Shown: positions 1-5,586 of the stretch, one piece after another | How the letters are laid out: each line of letters starts with the position of its first letter | How positions within the stretch are numbered: the stretch's first letter is position 1 | From: an uncultured Bacteroides sp. | Lineage (GTDB): Bacteria; Bacteroidota; Bacteroidia; Bacteroidales; Bacteroidaceae | Direction: 5' to 3' | NCBI GenBank assembly: GCA_934716785.1 | Contig: CAKUYM010000192.1 | Span: 1 to 7,915 of the forward strand | DNA length: 7,915 nt | Program-made: the position numbers and the translations under genes | The notes under the pieces: model-generated | Told to the model about the DNA's origin: nothing | Databases searched by the model: none | Seen by the model: the letters and a program-made list of their open reading frames with translations, nothing else

Positions 1-900
1 TATCCTTCTTTTTATTGGTTGGACAAAGAAGGCCGGTTGCTGAGTTCTAAAACCGGATATATGCCGTCAGAACCATTCTTGAAATCTTGCCGTGACGCAC
101 AAACCGGAGCACTGGGAAAGCAGATCGAAGAGTATGACCGTAGATGGAAAGCGGGAGACCGGGAGGATGCTTTTGTTGAGAAGTATTTGTTTGAGATATT
201 GCCGCAAGTATTTCCGGATTCTATACGTCCGTATTTCAATCAGTATCTTGACGGGCTATCTCCCGAGAAATTGAAAAGTCGGGAAATAGGGAGACTTTTA
301 TGCCGTTTCACCCGTACGATTAAAGATGACAAGGCTTGGACCACATTGCTTGAATATAATGATGTTTATTCGTCAGAGTTGGATCCGTCTCTTGATTTTG
401 ATAGGTATATGTATATGAATTTGGTACGCATACCAATGTCTGTATGGAAAGATAAAGCTAAGTTTCATTCATATATGGATTTGATTGAAAGTAAGACGTT
501 TCCTAATAAAGAACTCTATTTAAATCTTATTCAGATGGAATCCAACATATTTGAGGGCAACTATAAAGAAGCATTGGAACAGGCGCTTACTATTGGGACA
601 GCCAATGAGTCTACCCGTCCTTATTTATATCGGGAAATGGTGTACACTTTTATCATAGGCAAATTCTTCGTTGACAGTTATTCACCGTCTGATGCAGAAA
701 AACGGGATATCTTGACACTGACACAGAAGGCATTCGAATTGACCCCTTCGAAAAGCACTGTTTCTTATCTGGCTGCTGCTTATGCAAGAAGCGGTGACTA
801 CAAGAAAGCTTATGAAATGTTGGCTATATTACCGTTTCATAAAGAGCCGGTTTTGAGTAATGCAGTGTATTCTTTGCTGAATCTGCCTCGAAAAAGATAG
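1..900 (+). CDS. Thioredoxin-fold protein with TPR-like C-terminal half (5' end outside window)
   Basis: The frame is open to base 1, so the gene begins upstream and 299 codons are visible. The first visible residues, YPSFYWLDKEGRLL followed by TGYMPSEPFL, match the second half of a thioredoxin fold: the cis-proline strand (P at visible residue 2), the D-x-x-G turn, then the GY...FL strand and helix. The CxxC region, if present, lies off the window. The remaining roughly 260 residues are helical. Near the end (about visible residues 246-281) a TPR-like pair can be seen, with AFELTPSKSTVSYLAAAYARSG then DYKKAYEML. Such proteins in Bacteroidales are usually exported and thought to act in periplasmic thiol or redox chemistry, but that is inference because neither the signal peptide nor the active site is visible. 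A TTG at base 19 could be mistaken for the start; the continuing thioredoxin homology upstream argues against that. The gene ends at TAG and is followed by a strong terminator. Confidence 0.62.
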   Translation, partial: YPSFYWLDKEGRLLSSKTGYMPSEPFLKSCRDAQTGALGKQIEEYDRRWKAGDREDAFVEKYLFEILPQVFPDSIRPYFNQYLDGLSPEKLKSREIGRLLCRFTRTIKDDKAWTTLLEYNDVYSSELDPSLDFDRYMYMNLVRIPMSVWKDKAKFHSYMDLIESKTFPNKELYLNLIQMESNIFEGNYKEALEQALTIGTANESTRPYLYREMVYTFIIGKFFVDSYSPSDAEKRDILTLTQKAFELTPSKSTVSYLAAAYARSGDYKKAYEMLAILPFHKEPVLSNAVYSLLNLPRKR

Positions 901-920
901 TTTGAAGATTATATTATTAT

Positions 921-962
921 GTAAGCCAACTGTTCATGGTGAATAGTTGGCTTGCTTTTTTT
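921..962 (+). terminator. Rho-independent terminator of the thioredoxin/TPR gene
   Basis: A 15-bp stem pairs 921-935 with 941-955, including two G-U wobbles (922/954 and 932/944), around the 5-nt loop ATGGT. Seven T residues follow at 956-962. It starts 20 nt after the stop codon of the plus-strand gene. Read on the minus strand the hairpin is followed by AT-rich DNA without a T run, so it probably stops the toxin transcript from the right only weakly. Confidence 0.9.
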
Positions 963-972
963 GAGGCGTTTT

Positions 973-1593
973 CTATTTCGTAGAAATCATAGCAGTTCTA
1001 TTTAGTATGAACTGTTTCATCTCCCTCCATTCAATATTGGAAAACATTTTAGGCATAAGTTGTTCTTCCGCATCTTCAAAATATGACAAACTCATCAGTG
1101 CGCGGAATAAAGAATTCTCCGGATATTTATTGGCATAGAAAGCGAGAATTTCTTCCAAAGTATAATGCTGTAGTAAAAAGTACATATCAATGAAATCTTT
1201 TTTCGTACCTCTACCTTCTATAGCATTGATTTTCATAGCTGCAATATCTTTGGGAGAAGCTAAGCGCAGCCCGTCTTCTTCTATGGCGGAATCTATCCAT
1301 GCATATCTGCTGTAATTGACAAAATCAACTTTGATGCCATTGATTGAATAGATTTTGATGTTAGTGGTTTCTTTAAAAACAGAAATTGTCCCGATATTAT
1401 TTAGGATTTCCCTTATGGCTATATTATCGTCTTCTATATTCCCGAAGAAATCTAAGTCTATAGACATGCGATGCCCGTATTGGAGTGCTAAAGCTGTTCC
1501 GCCAACCAATCTTGTCTCGGCGAAAAACGGTTCCTTGGTCAGCTTCTTTAGCAATTCCAAAGTGTGGGGCTCGACTGTCTTGTATGATAACAT
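973..1593 (-). CDS. AbiEii/AbiGii-type nucleotidyltransferase toxin
   Basis: A 206-residue protein of the AbiEii/AbiGii nucleotidyltransferase family, the toxin half of type IV-like toxin-antitoxin pairs. Known relatives (AbiEii, MenT) transfer nucleotides to targets such as tRNA ends. Visible motifs in order are GGTALAL (31-37), the catalytic SIDLDFF (44-50, D46 and D48), KVDF (88-91, a likely third carboxylate D90), and the C-terminal signature from SPKDIAAMK (K121) to KKDFIDMYFLL (131-141, D133 and D136). All the core polar positions therefore look intact and the protein should be active. I start it at MLSYKTV because an A/G-rich AAAGAAGAA stretch lies upstream and homologous proteins begin near here. 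A longer version from 1674 would add 27 residues that do not resemble the family. The frame overlaps the upstream antitoxin-like gene by 46 bp, so translation is probably coupled. The nucleotide substrate and cellular target cannot be read from sequence. Confidence 0.85.
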   Translation of the reverse strand: MLSYKTVEPHTLELLKKLTKEPFFAETRLVGGTALALQYGHRMSIDLDFFGNIEDDNIAIREILNNIGTISVFKETTNIKIYSINGIKVDFVNYSRYAWIDSAIEEDGLRLASPKDIAAMKINAIEGRGTKKDFIDMYFLLQHYTLEEILAFYANKYPENSLFRALMSLSYFEDAEEQLMPKMFSNIEWREMKQFILNRTAMISTK

Positions 1594-1853
1594 CGATATT
1601 CTTCTTTTGATGTGTTTGAAATGCAACAAATATAGGCTAACGCTTTGGGATCTAATGTACGTAATGATTTGCAAACTGATACAATCTTATCCAGTCCGTA
1701 ATAGGAATATATTAAATGCCAGTCTTCCAAACTGCCATACTCCAATACGCGTTGGATAATTTGCGCCGGGCATGCGTCCATATCTGCTTTTGATATGTCT
1801 ATATCCCAAAACAAATGAGGGGACAATTTTGATATGTAATCTTTCTTTTGCAT
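1548..1853 (-). CDS. DUF6922-like probable antitoxin of the AbiEii module
   Basis: A 101-residue protein. It has the pattern I associate with DUF6922: SPHLFWDID near the N-terminus (11-19), QRVLEYGSLEDWHLIYSYYG in the middle (34-53), then the helix LRTLDPKALAYIC (64-76) and the ending KEEYRCY (83-89). This family is repeatedly found directly upstream of AbiEii-type nucleotidyltransferases in Bacteroidales, so it most likely neutralises or regulates the toxin; that role is inferred from gene order. It does not resemble AbiEi, the classical partner with a winged-helix N-terminus. The stop lies 46 bp inside the toxin gene. A promoter and a 14-bp palindrome sit just upstream, fitting a first gene of an autoregulated pair. 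The last 12 residues (HTRQSSPTLWNC) are encoded in the overlap zone and may be free to vary. Confidence 0.72.
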   Translation of the reverse strand: MQKKDYISKLSPHLFWDIDISKADMDACPAQIIQRVLEYGSLEDWHLIYSYYGLDKIVSVCKSLRTLDPKALAYICCISNTSKEEYRCYHTRQSSPTLWNC

Positions 1854-1866
1854 GTATACATTGATA

Positions 1867-1880
1867 TTCTTTGCAAAGAA
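1867..1880. promoter_or_regulatory. 14-bp perfect palindrome, candidate operator
   Basis: TTCTTTGCAAAGAA is its own reverse complement. It spans most of the -7 box of the antitoxin-toxin promoter and the expected transcription start side, so a dimeric protein bound here would block RNA polymerase. Autorepression through inverted repeats is established for AbiE-type modules; that this palindrome serves the role is inferred from its position. Confidence 0.5.
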
Positions 1881-1905
1881 ACTGTTTTATTTGATTTTAG
1901 CCAAA
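1874..1905 (-). promoter_or_regulatory. Promoter of the antitoxin-toxin pair
   Basis: On the minus strand an exact -33 box TTTG (1902-1905) is separated by 20 bp from TTTCTTTG (1874-1881). The latter matches the Bacteroides -7 consensus TAnnTTTG except at its second base. Transcription would begin about 15 nt before the ATG at 1853. Confidence 0.6.
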
Positions 1906-1940
1906 TAGAGCAGCTCTTTTAACATGATATTCTTACTCGC

Positions 1941-2414
1941 TTACTCGTGATGATACGGTCCTCCGTTCAATATCGTCATTGCCCGATAAACCTGTTCTAC
2001 GAATATCAGCCGGATCATTTGATGTGAGAAGGTCATTTTCGACATTGAAATCTTTTCATGGGCAGCTTGGTAGACTTTCTCGGAAAAGCCGTAAGGTCCG
2101 CCGATAATGAAAACCAACCGCTTGTTGACCGTATTCATTTTCCGTTTCATGTAGTCGGCAAATTCCAGCGAACGCATCTCTTTGCCGTGTTCGTCGAGCA
2201 GCACCACGACATCGCCCGGTTGGAGAGCTTTCAGTATCAAGTCTCCTTCTTTTTCTTTCTGCACCTCCATCGAAAGACTTTTCGTGTTTTTCAGTTCCGG
2301 AATCACCTCCATATCGAAAGAAATATAGCGTTTAGTGCGCTGTACGTAGTCATTGATAGCTGTAATATAATGTTGTTCTACGGTTCGTCCTACAACGAGC
2401 AGAGTTGTTTTCAT
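1941..2414 (-). CDS. rlmH: RlmH, 23S rRNA (pseudouridine1915-N3)-methyltransferase
   Basis: A 157-residue SPOUT-class methyltransferase that uses S-adenosylmethionine to methylate N3 of pseudouridine 1915 in helix 69 of 23S rRNA, acting on assembled 70S ribosomes as a homodimer. Signatures are all present: LLDEHGKEMRS (72-82), the SAM-binding knot glycine segment FIIGGPYGF (102-110), and the C-terminal SKMTFSHQMIRLIFVEQ...ILNGGPYHHE block (125-157). The family length is about 155-160 residues. This supports starting at MKTTLLVVG rather than the upstream in-frame ATG at 2441, which would add nine residues and overlap the -7 box. The gene is divergent from DUF4783/nadC and 87 bp upstream of the antitoxin gene in the same direction. 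No strong terminator separates it from that module, so read-through is possible. Confidence 0.97.
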   Translation of the reverse strand: MKTTLLVVGRTVEQHYITAINDYVQRTKRYISFDMEVIPELKNTKSLSMEVQKEKEGDLILKALQPGDVVVLLDEHGKEMRSLEFADYMKRKMNTVNKRLVFIIGGPYGFSEKVYQAAHEKISMSKMTFSHQMIRLIFVEQVYRAMTILNGGPYHHE

Positions 2415-2438
2415 ACCTTTATAATCTAAATTAATGCA

Positions 2439-2471
2439 CAAAAATAGGCATTTTTTATGTTATTCTGCAAT
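2439..2471 (-). promoter_or_regulatory. rlmH promoter
   Basis: The minus strand carries TATTTTTG (2439-2446), a full match to the Bacteroides -7 consensus TAnnTTTG. An imperfect -33 box, ATTG, lies 21 bp upstream at about 2468-2471. The predicted leader to the rlmH ATG is only about 20 nt. Confidence 0.55.
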
Positions 2472-2486
2472 TAATGCTTACCTTTG
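2456..2486 (+). promoter_or_regulatory. DUF4783-nadC promoter
   Basis: TACCTTTG (2479-2486) fits the Bacteroides -7 consensus TAnnTTTG exactly. A TATG (2456-2459) 19 bp upstream is a one-mismatch -33 box. The leader would be about 45-50 nt. The element overlaps the divergent rlmH promoter, so the two may interfere. Confidence 0.55.
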
Positions 2487-2541
2487 CCTATCATTAGTTA
2501 AAAGTTTAAGTATTTAAACTTCAACTTAAAAGCTTGTAATT

Positions 2542-2934
2542 ATGAAAAAGCGAATGCTCGTAGGAATGACCGCTTTGCTTCTTTCCATCTCGTTGCTAAT
2601 GGCGCAGGAGATACCGTCAGGAGTGATTACGGCATTTAAAAGAGGAAGCTCGCAAGAGCTGAGTAAGTATATGGGGGACAAGGTGAACCTTGTGCTTCAG
2701 GGCCGTTCGACGAACGTTGGCAAGCAGAAAGCAACAGCTATGATGCAGGATTTCTTTACGGAGAATAAAGTCAGCGGATTTAGCGTGAACCATCAGGGAA
2801 AACGGGACGAGTCAAGTTTCGTTATCGGTACGTTGGCTACTACCAAGGGAAACTACCGGGTAAATTGTTTCCTCAAGAAGATGCAGGATAAATATTTAAT
2901 ACACCAAATAAGGATTGACAAAATCAATGAATAA
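2542..2934 (+). CDS. DUF4783 secreted protein
   Basis: A 130-residue protein with a clear signal peptide: KKR at the start, a hydrophobic run to about residue 20, and likely cleavage at LMA-QE. The mature part of about 109 residues has the pattern I recognise as DUF4783: a helix IPSGVITAFKRGSSQELSKYM, VNLVLQG, then TKGNYRVNCFLKKM and the final strand YLIHQIRIDKI. The arrangement of helices followed by a curved sheet suggests an NTF2/SnoaL-like cone, which is inference. The function is unknown. It should be periplasmic. The stop codon lies inside the nadC start region (8 bp overlap), so expression is tied to nadC, but no biochemical link between the two is known to me. Confidence 0.87.
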   Translation: MKKRMLVGMTALLLSISLLMAQEIPSGVITAFKRGSSQELSKYMGDKVNLVLQGRSTNVGKQKATAMMQDFFTENKVSGFSVNHQGKRDESSFVIGTLATTKGNYRVNCFLKKMQDKYLIHQIRIDKINE

Positions 2935-3775
2935 GGAAAAAGAACTGATCGACAAACTTATCGATCTCGCTTTTGCAGAAGACATAGGTGATGGTGACCA
3001 CACCACCCTTTCATGTATTCCCGCTACGGCAATGGGAAAATCAAAATTGCTTATCAAGGAAGCCGGCGTATTGGCGGGCATCGAAGTGGCAAAGGAGATA
3101 TTCAACCGTTTCGACCCCACCATGAAGGTGGAAGTCTTTATCAATGATGGAGCGGAAGTGAAACCGGGGGATGTGGCAATGGTAGTGGAAGGAAAGGTGC
3201 AGTCGCTGCTTCAGACCGAACGTCTGATGCTGAACGTGATGCAACGTATGAGCGGCATCGCCACAATGACCCGTAAGTACGCAAAGAGACTGGAAGGTAC
3301 AAATACCCGCGTACTGGATACCCGCAAGACAACTCCGGGCATGCGTATCCTCGAAAAGATGGCTGTGAAGATTGGTGGTGGCGTAAATCACCGCATCGGA
3401 TTGTTTGACATGATTCTGCTGAAGGATAATCATGTGGACTTTGCCGGAGGAATAGACAAGGCTATCACACGTGCCAAAGAATACTGCAAAGAAAAAGGTA
3501 AAGACCTGAAGATAGAAATAGAAGTCCGCAACTTCGATGAATTGCAACAGGTGCTCGATCTTGGTGGAGTAGACCGCATCATGTTTGATAACTTCACTCC
3601 CGAAATGACGAAAAAGGCTGTGGAGATGGTGGCAGGCAGATATGAGACCGAATCTTCGGGCGGCATCACCTTCGACACTCTTCGCGACTATGCCGAATGT
3701 GGCGTAGACTTTATCTCTGTAGGCGCTCTGACTCATTCAGTGAAAGGACTGGATATGAGCTTCAAAGCTTGCTGA
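2927..3775 (+). CDS. nadC: NadC, nicotinate-nucleotide pyrophosphorylase (carboxylating)
   Basis: A 282-residue quinolinate phosphoribosyltransferase. It converts quinolinate and PRPP to nicotinate mononucleotide, CO2 and pyrophosphate in de novo NAD synthesis, in the cytoplasm, normally as a dimer or hexamer. Motifs in order are EDIGDGDHTT (18-27), TERLMLNVMQRMSGIAT (97-113), DTRKTTPGMR (131-140) with the substrate-binding Arg and Lys, GGGVNHRIGLFDMILLKDNH (150-169), IEIEVRN (196-202), MFDNF (219-223), ESSGGI (242-247) and SVGALTHS (264-271). Every catalytic segment is intact. I start at MNKEKEL, which overlaps the DUF4783 stop by 8 bp. A TTG four codons upstream (2915) is possible but weaker. 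nadA and nadB are not in the window. Confidence 0.98.
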   Translation: MNKEKELIDKLIDLAFAEDIGDGDHTTLSCIPATAMGKSKLLIKEAGVLAGIEVAKEIFNRFDPTMKVEVFINDGAEVKPGDVAMVVEGKVQSLLQTERLMLNVMQRMSGIATMTRKYAKRLEGTNTRVLDTRKTTPGMRILEKMAVKIGGGVNHRIGLFDMILLKDNHVDFAGGIDKAITRAKEYCKEKGKDLKIEIEVRNFDELQQVLDLGGVDRIMFDNFTPEMTKKAVEMVAGRYETESSGGITFDTLRDYAECGVDFISVGALTHSVKGLDMSFKAC

Positions 3776-3782
3776 TTTTTAT

Positions 3783-3889
3783 TTCACCACAGAGGACACG
3801 GAGGGCACAGAGGAGTAACGGTAGGAAATTTTTCCTATAAATGAATTAAGTTTATCCCTTTCTGTGCCCTCCGTGTCCTCTGTGGTGAA
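3783..3889. repeat. 29-bp perfect inverted repeat built of 9-nt units
   Basis: The left arm 3783-3811 and right arm 3861-3889 are exact reverse complements over 29 bp, with a 49-nt spacer. In the left arm and just past it the sequence is three consecutive 9-mers: CACAGAGGA, CACGGAGGG, CACAGAGGA (3788-3814). The spacer has its own small inverted repeat, TAGGAAA (3822-3828) and TTTCCTA (3831-3837). As RNA it would form a very stable stem between nadC and the sigma-factor operon, but no T run follows on either strand, so it is not a standard intrinsic terminator. It begins 7 nt after the nadC stop and could act as a transcript 3'-end stabiliser or be a dispersed palindromic element. No ORF is inside and no clear target-site duplication flanks it. 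Confidence 0.92.
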
Positions 3890-3922
3890 TCATATTCATT
3901 AACTTCTTTTAGCAATATTCAT

Positions 3923-3950
3923 TGCAGCATTCCTCAAATTCTTGCGTCTA
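3923..3950 (+). promoter_or_regulatory. Candidate ECF-type promoter of the sigma-factor operon
   Basis: TGCAGC (3923-3928), a 16-bp spacer and CGTC (3945-3948, continuing TAAA) resemble promoters used by ECF sigma factors. For instance, the Bacillus SigM-type consensus is TGCAAC and CGTC with about the same gap. The predicted start of transcription is about 45 nt before the TTG at 4000. No good housekeeping Bacteroides promoter was seen in 3890-3999; TACGTTCG at 3972-3979 has one mismatch in the -7 box but no -33 partner. Autoregulation by the encoded sigma factor is inference. Confidence 0.45.
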
Positions 3951-3999
3951 AAGGATAAAACGGCGCAGACATACGTTCGGTTTAAAAAAGATAATTGAC

Positions 4000-4557
4000 T
4001 TGGAAAACGAGATAGAACTGGTAAAGGGCTGTCGGGCAGGAAAGGATTCAGCCCGAAAGGAACTTTACACTCTCTATTCCAAACAAATGCTGGCGGTTTG
4101 TTTCCGCTATACGGGCGATATGGATGCGGCGCACGATGTGCTGCATGACGGGTTCATCAAGATTTTTACCAACTTCTCTTTCCGGGGCGAATCTTCGCTC
4201 TGCACATGGATAACCCGGGTGATGGTTACTCAGTCGCTCGATTATCTGAGACGGGAGAAACGGGTCAGCCAGTTGGTAGTGCATGAAGAGCAGCTTCCCG
4301 ACATCCCCGATATATCGGACTCGGAAGGAGGAGGAGCAGGAATCTCCGAAGAGCGGTTGATGGCTTTTATAGCCGAATTGCCGGATGGTTGCCGAACAGT
4401 TTTCAACCTTTATGTGTTTGAAGAAAAGTCGCACAAGGAGATAGCTGAAATGTTGCATATCAAGGAGCATTCGTCTACTTCACAGTTGCATCGTGCCAAA
4501 TATCTGTTAGCAAAAAGAATTAAAGAATATAGGAATAATGAAGAAAGAAAAAGATGA
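4000..4557 (+). CDS. ECF-type RNA polymerase sigma-70 factor
   Basis: A 185-residue sigma factor of the extracytoplasmic-function class, with only region 2 and region 4. Region 2 spans about residues 24-88: the YSKQMLAVCFRYTGD helix, DAAHDVLHDGFIKIFTNF (core-binding) and CTWITRVMVTQSLDYLRRE (-10 recognition). An acidic, glycine-rich linker (about 98-116, with DIPDISDSEGGG) leads to region 4 (about 119-172), where LPDGCRTVFNLYVFEEKSHKEIAEML and the helix SSTSQLHRAKYLLAKRI recognise the -35 element. The start is TTG: the upstream frame is closed by TAA at 3949-3951 and has no ATG. The gene overlaps its downstream partner by 20 bp, the usual arrangement of sigma and regulator. The signal it answers is unknown, but neighbouring genes are all envelope proteins. 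Confidence 0.94.
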   Translation: MENEIELVKGCRAGKDSARKELYTLYSKQMLAVCFRYTGDMDAAHDVLHDGFIKIFTNFSFRGESSLCTWITRVMVTQSLDYLRREKRVSQLVVHEEQLPDIPDISDSEGGGAGISEERLMAFIAELPDGCRTVFNLYVFEEKSHKEIAEMLHIKEHSSTSQLHRAKYLLAKRIKEYRNNEERKR

Positions 4558-5581
4558 AATAACCGATCTGTTTCGTACACGTCTCGCCAATGCGGAGATG
4601 AGTGTCCGGGATGGCTTTTGGGAGGAACTCTCGCAGGATATCCCTGTGGCTTGCCAACATCGGCGCCGACTGCTGTTCTTCCGTGTGGCGGCTGCGGCAT
4701 CCGTGCTGCTTGTCTTAGCGGCTTCATCGGCTACTTTCTTGTATTTCTCTCCCAAGGAAGAGATGGAAGAAGCATTTACGAAGATAGCAACGACGAACGG
4801 AGGGCAGATGGATGGAGACGGGATACGTGTCAATCGGCTGCCATTGCCGGTAGAACCGGTTTTGCCGAAGCCGGTTCCTAAATCATTCGGTATGTTGTCT
4901 CAATGTACGGAGGAAGAGGATTCTCTTTCTTTCTCTTTTTCCATGTCGTTCTCATTCTCGGCAACTACGGGTGATAGCGATCGATATGGCAACCAAGGGC
5001 ACAATGGCTATTGGCAGGCTGCGAATGGTAATGTCGAACCTTCTGCCGTGCAGGAGGAGACGGTGACTTCACTTGTGAATCGGGAGAAGGTTGCGAAGAA
5101 ACGTCGCTGGGCGATAAAGGCGCAAGCCGGTATGGCGCTTCCGGCAGACGACGGTACTTATAAGATGCCGGTTTCGGTAGGCGTGACGGTAGAGCGGAAG
5201 TTGAATGATTGTTTGGGAATAGAAACGGGATTGCTTTATTCCAATCTTCGTTCGGCAGGACAGCATTTGCATTATTTGGGCATTCCTGTTCGTTTTAACG
5301 TGACGTTGATGGATACGAAGAAAGTCGACCTTTACGCTACCGTAGGCGGGATAGCGGATAAATGCATAGCCGGTGCGCCGGATAACAGTTTCAAGGAGGA
5401 ACCTGTGCAACTGGCTGTGACTGCCGGCATCGGCATCAATTATAAAATTAACGATCGGTTTGCGATTTTTGCCGAACCGGGCATTTCGCATCATTTCAGC
5501 ACTGACTCGAAACAGGCCACGGTGCGCACGAAACGGCCGACCAATTTTAATTTGCTCTGCGGACTTCGCATGACGTATTAA
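4538..5581 (+). CDS. Anti-sigma-like membrane protein fused to an outer-membrane beta-barrel-like domain
   Basis: A 347-residue protein in three parts. Residues 1-46 are a charged cytoplasmic segment (KKEKDEITDLFRTRL, then MSVRDGFWEEL), which resembles the short N-terminal domain of Bacteroidales anti-sigma-like proteins. Residues 48-70 form one membrane segment after HRRR. Residues 71-188 are a linker with a proline stretch (LPLPVEPVLPKPVPK, 101-115) and a striking Ser/Phe alternation (129-141). Residues 190-347 look like a small outer-membrane beta-barrel: repeated alternating strands such as WAIKAQAGMALP, GLLYSNLR, YLGIPVRFNVTL, LYATVGGIADK, VTAGIGINYKI and FAIFAEPGISHHF, ending in LRMTY with a C-terminal aromatic. 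It is the second gene after the ECF sigma factor (20-bp overlap), so it is most likely that factor's regulator. Whether the C-terminal domain really inserts in the outer membrane, or senses from the periplasm, is unknown. Confidence 0.75.
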   Translation: MKKEKDEITDLFRTRLANAEMSVRDGFWEELSQDIPVACQHRRRLLFFRVAAAASVLLVLAASSATFLYFSPKEEMEEAFTKIATTNGGQMDGDGIRVNRLPLPVEPVLPKPVPKSFGMLSQCTEEEDSLSFSFSMSFSFSATTGDSDRYGNQGHNGYWQAANGNVEPSAVQEETVTSLVNREKVAKKRRWAIKAQAGMALPADDGTYKMPVSVGVTVERKLNDCLGIETGLLYSNLRSAGQHLHYLGIPVRFNVTLMDTKKVDLYATVGGIADKCIAGAPDNSFKEEPVQLAVTAGIGINYKINDRFAIFAEPGISHHFSTDSKQATVRTKRPTNFNLLCGLRMTY

Positions 5582-5586
5582 TCCTT

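Noticed and set aside
973..1674. Longer 233-residue version of the toxin starting at 1674
   Set aside because: The extra 27 residues do not fit the family. They would raise the overlap with the antitoxin gene to 127 bp, and the ATG at 1593 has a better upstream signal.
1932..1947. Tandem 8-mer CTTACTCG x2 at the rlmH stop codon
   Set aside because: A two-copy 8-bp duplication is common by chance or slippage and changes nothing in the protein.
2058..2429. 123-codon open frame on the plus strand opposite rlmH
   Set aside because: It mirrors the well-supported rlmH and its translation is low in complexity (FFFFLHLH), as expected for an antisense shadow.
3041..3736. 231-codon open frame on the minus strand opposite nadC
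   Set aside because: It is entirely antisense to an unmistakable NadC with all motifs, and its translation is rich in His and Phe with no family pattern. It is a codon-bias shadow.
3788..3814. Short 9-nt tandem units as a CRISPR-like array
   Set aside because: The units are contiguous with no spacers and no cas genes are present.
3783..3889. Inverted repeat as a miniature transposon or as an intrinsic terminator
   Set aside because: No flanking target duplication is evident and no T run follows on either strand, so neither label is supported; kept as an unassigned repeat.
3912..3925. GCAAT-ATTC-ATTGC mini-hairpin overlapping the candidate -35 element
   Set aside because: A 5-bp AT-rich stem is expected by chance at this density; it could be an operator half-site but nothing else supports it.
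5069..5494. 141-codon minus-strand frame opposite the beta-barrel domain
   Set aside because: It has no promoter, no family pattern and lies within a gene whose frame has clear domain structure.
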